Translations under genes and position numbers: made by a program
The notes under the pieces: model-generated
The model's input: only the letters and a program-made list of their open reading frames with translations
What the model was told of the DNA's origin: nothing
Database searches by the model: none
Source of the DNA: Erodium maritimum
Taxonomy: Eukaryota; Streptophyta; Magnoliopsida; Geraniales; Geraniaceae
Direction: 5' to 3'
Assembly (NCBI GenBank): GCA_963921825.1
Contig: OY997591.1
Location: forward strand, 33,811,825-33,875,824
DNA length: 64,000 nucleotides
Shown here: piece after piece, positions 57,444-64,000 of the stretch
Position numbering within the stretch: the first letter of the stretch is position 1
Layout: each line of letters starts with the position of its first letter

Positions 57444-58864
57444 GAGCACCTCAAGCGTGCGTTACAGAGACGGCGATTGGGGACTCACATGCCGGATTTG
57501 TTGAGAACGTTGAGTCCGAGACTGAGAAAACCGACCCCAGGGACCAACCTCACGAGACTCAGACGATACCAAATGAGATTTTCATTTGTAACTTACCTTA
57601 CGCAACGAAGGAGGATTGGGTGCTTAAAACCTTCGGGTCGTTTGGTGAAATATCGTTATGTTCTGTTCCGAGCCGTACAAACGGGGGAGGTAAGTTCTAT
57701 GGCTTCGTCACTTTCGTGTCACCGGCAGCTGCAACTATGGTCGTTCAAACGTACAATGGTTTTAAGTTTAATGGGCATGTCTTGTTTGTTGCTCTGGCGC
57801 ATCCTCGTTCTCCATTGGGTATTCGTTTTAAGGATCGGAAGTTCTCTCCGGCGAAGGTTCTGCTCGTAAAACAGAAAAATCCGACAGGCTCCGAAGGTCT
57901 GTTGATGGAGGTCGTTATTCCGAGAACGATACCGGCCATTGATGAATCTTCTGTGATCCATTTGACCCAGTAATCACGTCATTATGATTTTCGAATGCCC
58001 CTAATTTCGAGGGATCTGATTTCACGAGATTTGGTTACTAATTCTGGTAATCTCGATGCAGATTTGCGTCGTGTTGGAGAAGAAAATCAAAACGCAGGTG
58101 AGAAGGTCGTTTCAGACAAGGTTTCAAGTGACGCTGAACCTTTTCGGGCCGCGGGCAAGGCCCAAATGACTGCTGAGGCTTGCAGCTCTGATTTTTTGCT
58201 GTTGGGCTTAGTGATAAGCCCCTGACTCTCAAGCCAGTCGCACAAAAGAGAAGGTCGCGATGGTGAAGATCAACACGCATGGGAGGTTGTCATGCATCCA
58301 TCTTGGGTTGTGAATGAAGCCCAAACGACAGACCCAGATGTTGTAGGGCTGGACCTGTTTCAGGAGGGCCCAATCACGTGTTCAGGCCCTCCTCAGCCGC
58401 AGGAAGCCCTTTCCCCAACAGATTTGGGTGACGGGACTCAACTTGACGGTATTTTCGACTTTACTGGGGACCATCAGAGCAGCCCGTGGAAGGATATTCT
58501 CCTACAAGCGCCAATCACCGAAACTCAAAGCATTGTTCAACCAAAAAAACGCGGCCATCCAAAGAAGGGACAATGCAAAAAACCCGCTCCTCCAGTCGTT
58601 TTCTATCAGACAAGAGCTAGAAATAATGCTGATAAAGGAGGTAACTCGGGTAATTTTGTGATCGATATTGCTCGGAAGAATAGATCGGGTGAGTGGCACT
58701 TTAGCAAGAAAATCGGAAAAAAGCCTATTGCCATGACTCCTTTGTTACTCAAAAATTCTGAGCTGTTTGAGGAGGCCGTTGAGGATTTTGAGACCGAGGA
58801 ATGTCCTGATCCGAGTGCGATTGCACCCATTTCGGTCTCTAACTGGTTTACCAGCTTGACTTAG
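57444..58864 (+). pseudogene. RRM-containing ORF1-like protein, two premature stops
   Basis: A single frame opens at the left edge of the insert without a clear start, so it is 5'-truncated. It runs to TAG 58862-58864, broken only by TAA 57971-57973 and TGA 58223-58225. Near its N-terminus is a canonical RRM (about 57575-57820) with RNP2 IFICNLPY and RNP1 KFYGFVTF. The later part is acidic, then basic with an AT-hook-like KKRGHPKKGQ motif (about 58545) and a C-terminus ending WFTSLT. Plant L1-type LINEs carry an RRM in ORF1, so it is read as the ORF1 protein of a LINE relative. It could alternatively be a retroposed host RNA-binding gene. Confidence 0.65.
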
Positions 58865-59033
58865 TGGGGTGATTTTCTTGTTATTTTCTGGCCTGTTTTT
58901 TTGTATTTTGTTTACTTTTAGTATTGCTCTTGTAGTGGTATTGATCTGAAGAAAATATCCTTTTTGGGATTGTTTTCTTGTTTTGTTCTACAACCTTGTA
59001 GAACATTTACTTAATAAACTTTCGCTTATCAAA
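57444..59033 (+). mobile_element. ORF1-only retroposon with RRM protein
   Basis: It is inserted in C2 with probable target duplication AAAAAATA (57436-57443 and 59034-59041) and ends CGCTTATCAAAA. One reading frame fills most of it and is followed directly by a 3' UTR of about 165 bp and an A-run. No endonuclease or reverse transcriptase is present. Alignment with C1 shows exactly what was inserted. Confidence 0.75.
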
Positions 59034-59764
59034 AAAAAATATACACGCTGCCACCTAAGGCACATAGCTTTTGATTAACACAAGGAGTCGGTCACAGGTA
59101 CAAGTAAACACAATTTCTAATTAACGCATGCTTTGGTTAACGAAAGTGAAATAAAATAATGCTTTCCTTATGGTCTTAGAACACTTAAGTTCTTATGTAT
59201 GCGGTATCATGAAATCAAACGCATACTAGTCACAGGGAGAGGGCACAATACCATTACTCGGACAGATATGCGAACCACCAATCATCGGAAAGCAATAAAA
59301 TAGGATGTAGTTCTATGATATTGAGCGAAGCTTGATCAATCCTCGAATGAGAGATAACGACAACGAATGAATGTCACTCTCGCTACCAACTACCACAAGT
59401 AGAGATAGATACACCACTCGGCGAATCCACTCAACTACGCCTAGTTCACTTCCTAATTCCCGAATGACATCAATAACGCTGAACACCGAAAATCAAGTAG
59501 AACTAAATAGAGTATCGAATCACGATACTTTGGTACTACACAAGCATGAGAGGACTCTAAATAAATTGTCGAATCTACTTAGCTACGCATAGTTCAGTCA
59601 GCCTAACAACCGAATAAATCGATCATCAAGGAGAAATAAATAGAAAAACAAATCACGAAGCTCTAGTAATACACAATCGTAAGTAAACTCTAAATTAATA
59701 ATTGAATCTACTTAGCTACGCCTAGTTCACTTCTCGAAAACTGAACACCACCGATCGAGATGCA

Positions 59765-59920
59765 ACAAACTATTTTTAGGGTAGTAAGGTGCTACAAACT
59801 ATTTTTAGGGTAGTGAGATGAAATTTAAGAATTTTTATGGTAGTGAGGTGCCACAAACTATTTTTAGGGTAGTGAGATGCAAGTAAACTATTTTTAGGGT
59901 AGTCAGATGAAATTTACCCC
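59765..59920 (+). repeat. Imperfect 27-35-bp repeats around ACTATTTTTAGGGTAGT
   Basis: Four to five copies (near 59768, 59795, 59855 and 59887, plus a degraded one) end at GATGAAATTTACCCC. This resembles a MITE terminal region inserted in C2. Confidence 0.7.
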
Positions 59921-60554
59921 AATGTAAATGCAGAAAATATATTTGAGCTTCACATTCACGCGAAGTATAGAAGGGAGGGTCTATGTTGGCTTGAGAAATT
60001 GGGTGCGGATAGGAGTAGGCGAGTCAGCATGCAACCGGCCTTCGCAGACGTCGGATGGAGTCCACACGGTCGGTCGTCCATCCACTGGTCCATATGTGAA
60101 GTCAACGAACGAAGCAAGACCGTAGGATCTAGTCAGGTGCGCGGTCAACCAATCCAAGGGAGGGGAAGCGTGGACTCACGTACGTTGTGTCACACCAGAA
60201 CTGGCCGATCATTTCATTCTAATTTATAACTTATGTCGTTCGTTCCCGCTCCGTTTGGCCTTCGATCAACCTCGTTCTTGCGCCAACAATTTTCTTTTTC
60301 CGCGCCCTACAAAACAAGACGAGTGATAAATATATTTTGAAAACTTGAAAATATCGACTAAGAACAAGGCTTTGTGCAGTTATTACTAAACGCTAAAAAT
60401 ATAAAAACGAGGCACAAACAAGCTAAAAAAATATAGAGAAAAGTAACCAAATTAGATAGGACAAACTAGCCAAATTGGAATAGCCCTGGAGGCTCATTAT
60501 AGTCTCTTAGACTCGGTGTTACCTCGATCGACGACGATGAGGAGAGTAGCCACC

Positions 60555-61294
60555 AGTGCCCGTAGTTCAATCCTAAATGTCCAAATGTATATATCATTGT
60601 TAGCAATAAAAGTAAAGCGACTTTATATTACTTATGTGTTGGAGTAATACATTGATGTGTGTTCTGATCTATGCCTACCATGCGAATAGAACCATAGATC
60701 GAGATGGATCACACTCGATGGGTTCCTAGTCAACAAAGCTTCACTAGAAGCGACTAATATGGAAGATGGCTCTTTATGGCTTACGTTCTTTTAGTCATTG
60801 GAATGGAATTCCGGAGTCTGATCATAAATATCATGTGGGACATGATATTGGACGACCCGGCATGAATATGTGCCATAGATCAAGTCATGAACATATTCAT
60901 TGTCGTAGCTTGTCATGTATCCTTAGACCAAGGAGTCTTTGTGATCGCTATGCAGTAAACAATTGAGTTTGACCTAAGCCTAACGTTGTCCGTAACAAGG
61001 CTTCCATAACGGCCAGGATTGACTTGGGGACGGACTGCATGAGTGACACGAAAGACGACTAAGGGATCTATCCCTCATACTACGTTATGGGAAAGATATC
61101 GGTTCTCGGCCGCTTGATCGAGAGTGATTGAAAGAATATCATGTCCATGCACATGATATTGGGTATCATATATTAAGTCATCTCACATATCAAGGAATAG
61201 TGATTGAGAACAATAAGGATGACGACTCTATGCCTTATCTCAATCAGGATATCGGAGATAAAAAGGATAATGACATGGACGACAGAAAGGTTAG
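60555..61294 (+). repeat. Diverged fragment of the copia LTR
   Basis: It aligns with about the first 750 bp of the copia A/B LTRs, missing the first 10 bp, with many scattered substitutions. It is cut on the right by gypsy LTR D2. It is a much older insertion of the same copia family. Confidence 0.9.
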
Positions 61295-62164
61295 TGTAAG
61301 AACCGCCCCCGGTCGATCCCGGTCAAACCGGTGAGCTTCGGACGAAGTTTGACTTTCGGTTGGAAAAGTCAACCGATGACTCCGGAAGTCATTCGGGACC
61401 TTTCTGGGGCCCAAAAAGCTTAGCCGCCATCACGGTTAGCTTAGTTGGCTCGTTACCTTTCGTTTGACTCTAATATTGAATAGGTCAACTTTCGGTCAAA
61501 CCCGAGATTTTTTATCGACTAGATCCGAATTAACTAAAGTGTTCGTTTTATTAAAGGCAAGTGGTCCCCAACTAGGACACTTGTCCCTTTTGGCTTGGAG
61601 GAGAAGAAAATACCCCTATTGACCCTTCTACCCTCACAAAAGTCAATTTGGAAGGATTAGACCTAAGGGCATTATTGGAATGTCATCAAACTAGGGTTTT
61701 AAAGCAAATTGGAGCACTTCTCTCCACATTTTGTGTGTTGGCTGAATTTAGAGAGAGAGGGGAAGAGAAGAGGCAACTTTGGAGCTTGAAGGTGAAGAAA
61801 GGTGCAAAAATGGAGTCTTCAGGTGGTTTAACTCCCAAAACTCTCCAAAACATCATGTTCTTCATCCTTTCCTCACCCTCAAGGTAAATCTCTCATCTAA
61901 TTTCGTTTCTACCACTTTTGGTTCATGGGTTTTGGAGGAGAATGGAAGAACTTGTTTAGGTTTAAAGTTTGAGTTTGGTTGTTGAATTTTGGAGGATTTT
62001 GATGTTAGATGATGGAGTTAATTCGTTATTTTGGAGTTTTGATGAACACCCATGGTGGGTTTTGAAGTAGAGACGTTTAGGAAGTGTTTTTAGAGCTTTA
62101 AAAGGTCATCCATTAAGTTTTTGGGGTTAAAATCGTGAAAACCCAAAGCTGGAGGAAGCAGACG

Positions 62165-62330
62165 GATGAACAGTACCAGGCGTCACGGCTCCGTGACAGG
62201 AACCGTCACGGAGGGCGTCACGGCTCTGTGAGGGAGACCGTGACGACGTCAGACACGGCTCCGTGAGGAGATCCGTGACGGCGCAGCCCACGGATCTGTG
62301 ACCAGATCCGTGGCAGACCAGTTTGGGTCC
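62165..62330 (+). repeat. GC-rich degenerate tract in LTR D2
   Basis: CACGGCTCCGTGA and GATCCGTGAC variants recur in both orientations, giving hairpin potential. The tract occupies the place of the unrelated tract at 30320-30560 in D1. Confidence 0.75.
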
Positions 62331-63166
62331 TTTGAACCCTTTTCGACCTTCTTTTGTTTACTTCAAGGGGGGTGTTTTGAAACAGCGGGTGGAGTCTTTT
62401 TGTGCTTAGTTGTTTGCACTGTGTTTAGTCTTTAATTAGAGTTTATTTGTGTTCCAAGACCTTGGAACCAAGCTTGAGAGACGAAGACTACTTGGGGACC
62501 CGTGTGAAGAACGGAGAGGAAGCTAGCTTGGACTCCGGCAACTAGAAGGATTATTAGAGGAAGACCACAAGGTAGGGAAAGTACTAACTCCTCGTGCATT
62601 TCAATACCTAGTATGCCTATTAGGTTAATAAAATCGGAAAGGTCCTAGAATTGCATATAGGATGCGAATAACTAGAATAACCGTCTTTCAATTACTAATA
62701 ACCGGACGTGTTTAGTATGCATGATTAAGATGTGAATAACTAGTGTAACTCGCTTTCAATACTTGGGAATTGGTTTATTGGTAGAAAGGCCGAGATGAGC
62801 CCTAGGATTGTTTGTGTTTGCCTCACATGCTTGATTGTCTAGCTTCGGATAAGATAAGAGTCTAATACAACTAGCTGTTTCGAATGTTGAATTATGAATG
62901 ATTGATTGGTTATTTGAGTGAGTGCGTGAATGATTGAATGACTGAATGGATGCTTGGATGAATGAATGTTTGAGTGTAATTGATTGTGCCAAATTGTCTG
63001 ATCAGGGGAATGGTAGACCGATGGATCACGATTGGTAAGTTTAACGTTAAGTGTAAAGGTATATGGATTCCTTTTGTGTGTTGTGATGGAATTGTGATTT
63101 GCTAAGCTTCGGTTGTATGATATATTGGCGTGTCAGTCTCTTGTGTGTGTTGTGAGAATATTGGTT

Positions 63167-63460
63167 GATCCTGCGGGATATTGGTTATGGACCCTACGGG
63201 GCATTGATTGGTTGATCCTGCGGGATATTGGTTACAGACCCTGCGGGGCATTGATTGGTTAATCCTGCAGGAGATTGGTTATTGGACCCTGCGGGGCATT
63301 GATTATACTCCCCGATGTGCGTTACAGGGAAGACGTCTAGGCCGATGTGCGTTTCCGGTATGGCGTGTGATTGTTGACCCTACGGGGCATCGGTTGGTTA
63401 ATCCTGCGGGATATTGTTTATTGGACCCTGCGGGGAAATTGGATGGTTTACCCTGCGGGG
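63167..63460 (+). repeat. 47-bp array family in LTR D2
   Basis: Units of the D1 type (GTTGATCCTGCGGGATATTG followed by GACCCTGCGGGGCATTG) occur in a shuffled, less regular order. Confidence 0.85.
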
Positions 63461-63907
63461 AACGGTTACTTATTGATTCACCCGAGTGTATGCATCCTGC
63501 GGGAGCATTACCTTGGTTCCCTATGACATATGGTCCTTTGGGGGCATTTCCGAGAATCCCAACGATAAGCGTCCCTCAGGTATTGTTACCGGTAGCCCGA
63601 TGTATGTGCCTCCTCTAGACCGAGGGAAAATCTGATATGACACGAATACTCTTGTGGATCGGGGTATGGGATCCGACGTGACACAAAGAGTATTGTGGAT
63701 CGGAGGATGGTGACTTCATGTCCCACGACATTAATTAAACGCTCTATCTTCTACTGATTGTTAATAAATGCATTGTTTACTTTATTTTCTATGATTTTTG
63801 CTGGCTCTTTGAAAGCGTTATATACCCATTTTATTCCCGTATTTCAACATCTTCTTAGTTCTCCGTATCATTGAGGCCCGAACGAAATTGTGAATTTCTA
63901 TTTGTTA

Positions 63908-64000
63908 AAAGACCGTTATCCTTAAGAATGTGATATTGTTCTTATCTTGTCTATGTTATAACATCATTTTGTTTAAAAGTATTAATTGCGATATGTATTG
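63908..64000. other. Unassigned window end
   Basis: Sequence after the D2 breakpoint does not match the LTR and is too short to identify. Confidence 0.5.

Larger units (their letters stand above)
57212..60500 (+). repeat. LTR-like repeat C2, interrupted
   Basis: Two parts (57212-57443 and 59034 to about 60500) align in order with C1 (7000-8704). It begins TGATGATTGGGG and ends near GGCTCATTA, more diverged than C1. The retroposon at 57444-59033 accounts for the gap. A stretch near 59765-59920 with repeated ACTATTTTTAGGGTAGT is absent from C1 and is a later addition. No protein is encoded. Confidence 0.6.
61295..63907 (+). repeat. Gypsy LTR D2, truncated
   Basis: It begins TGTAAGAACCGCCCCC and follows D1 (29449-32528) to about position 2,745 of that copy. 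Similarity then stops near 63907, so the last 330 bp of the LTR are missing or displaced. It contains its own GC-rich tract (62165-62330) and the 47-bp array family (63167-63460). It interrupts the old copia LTR; GTTAG before it is the candidate target duplication, but the other side is not visible. Confidence 0.85.

Noticed and set aside
58992-59033. Ordinary polyadenylated host gene reading for the RRM frame
   Set aside because: The A-run, the likely AAAAAATA duplication and the exact interruption of repeat C2 show a retroposed insert, although its origin from a host gene remains an alternative.
59765-59920. TTTAGGG words resembling the plant telomere repeat
   Set aside because: The word occurs once per 27-35-bp unit, never in tandem, so it is part of a MITE-like repeat and not an interstitial telomere.

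Overview
This window is plant nuclear DNA, most likely from a eudicot. It holds one recognisable host gene, a four-exon plant-type gene with GT-AG introns. Nearly everything else is transposable-element sequence of plant types: Ty1/copia and Ty3/gypsy LTR elements primed by initiator-Met tRNA, L1-type LINEs whose ORF1 carries an RNA-recognition motif, a Mutator-like element with a 9-bp target duplication, and MITEs. No rRNA, tRNA, CRISPR or prokaryotic operon was seen. The species cannot be named from the sequence.

Layout. 1-6998: copia element A on the minus strand, cut by the window edge. 7000-8704: a non-coding LTR-like repeat (C1). 9000-9760: two MITEs, one a near-perfect foldback. 10331-17985: near-full-length LINE 1 on the plus strand, its ORF1 split by a 300-bp solo LTR. 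19155-24205: LINE 2 on the minus strand, tail to tail with LINE 1. 24470-29177: wreck of a Ty3/gypsy chromovirus-like element ending in a 2.9-kb LTR. 29449-32528: a 3,080-bp solo LTR with perfect 5-bp target duplications. 32708-34250: LINE tails and an inverted repeat. 34250-46618: 5' part of a minus-strand gypsy element whose 3-kb LTR was later invaded by copia element B (36423-44886), complete with apparently identical LTRs and TTACC duplications. 46619-49227: LINE 3 fragment, a short LINE tail and a 1.1-kb non-coding retroposon. 50353-53134: the host gene, CRIPT, on the minus strand. 53514-55838: a Mutator-like element and a MITE upstream of CRIPT. 56340-57211: LINE ORF1 fragment with a DUF4283-like domain. 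57212-60500: second copy of the LTR-like repeat (C2), interrupted by an ORF1-only retroposon (57444-59033). 60555-61294: old relic of the same copia LTR, cut by another copy of the 3-kb gypsy LTR (61295 to about 63907).

How the parts relate. The nesting gives an order of events: gypsy LTR, then copia B inside it; LINE 1 ORF1, then the solo LTR inside it; old copia LTR, then gypsy LTR D2 inside it; C2, then the ORF1-only retroposon inside it. The most striking point is the copia family. Copies A and B share altered catalytic residues in protease, integrase and reverse transcriptase, yet B looks freshly inserted, so the family was probably moved by enzymes supplied in trans. The LINE-derived pieces share a short terminal motif (GCYGAT followed by A-runs), which suggests one reverse-transcriptase system moves both coding and non-coding members. 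In CRIPT, a perfect 30-bp tandem duplication has doubled the 3' splice site of intron 2.
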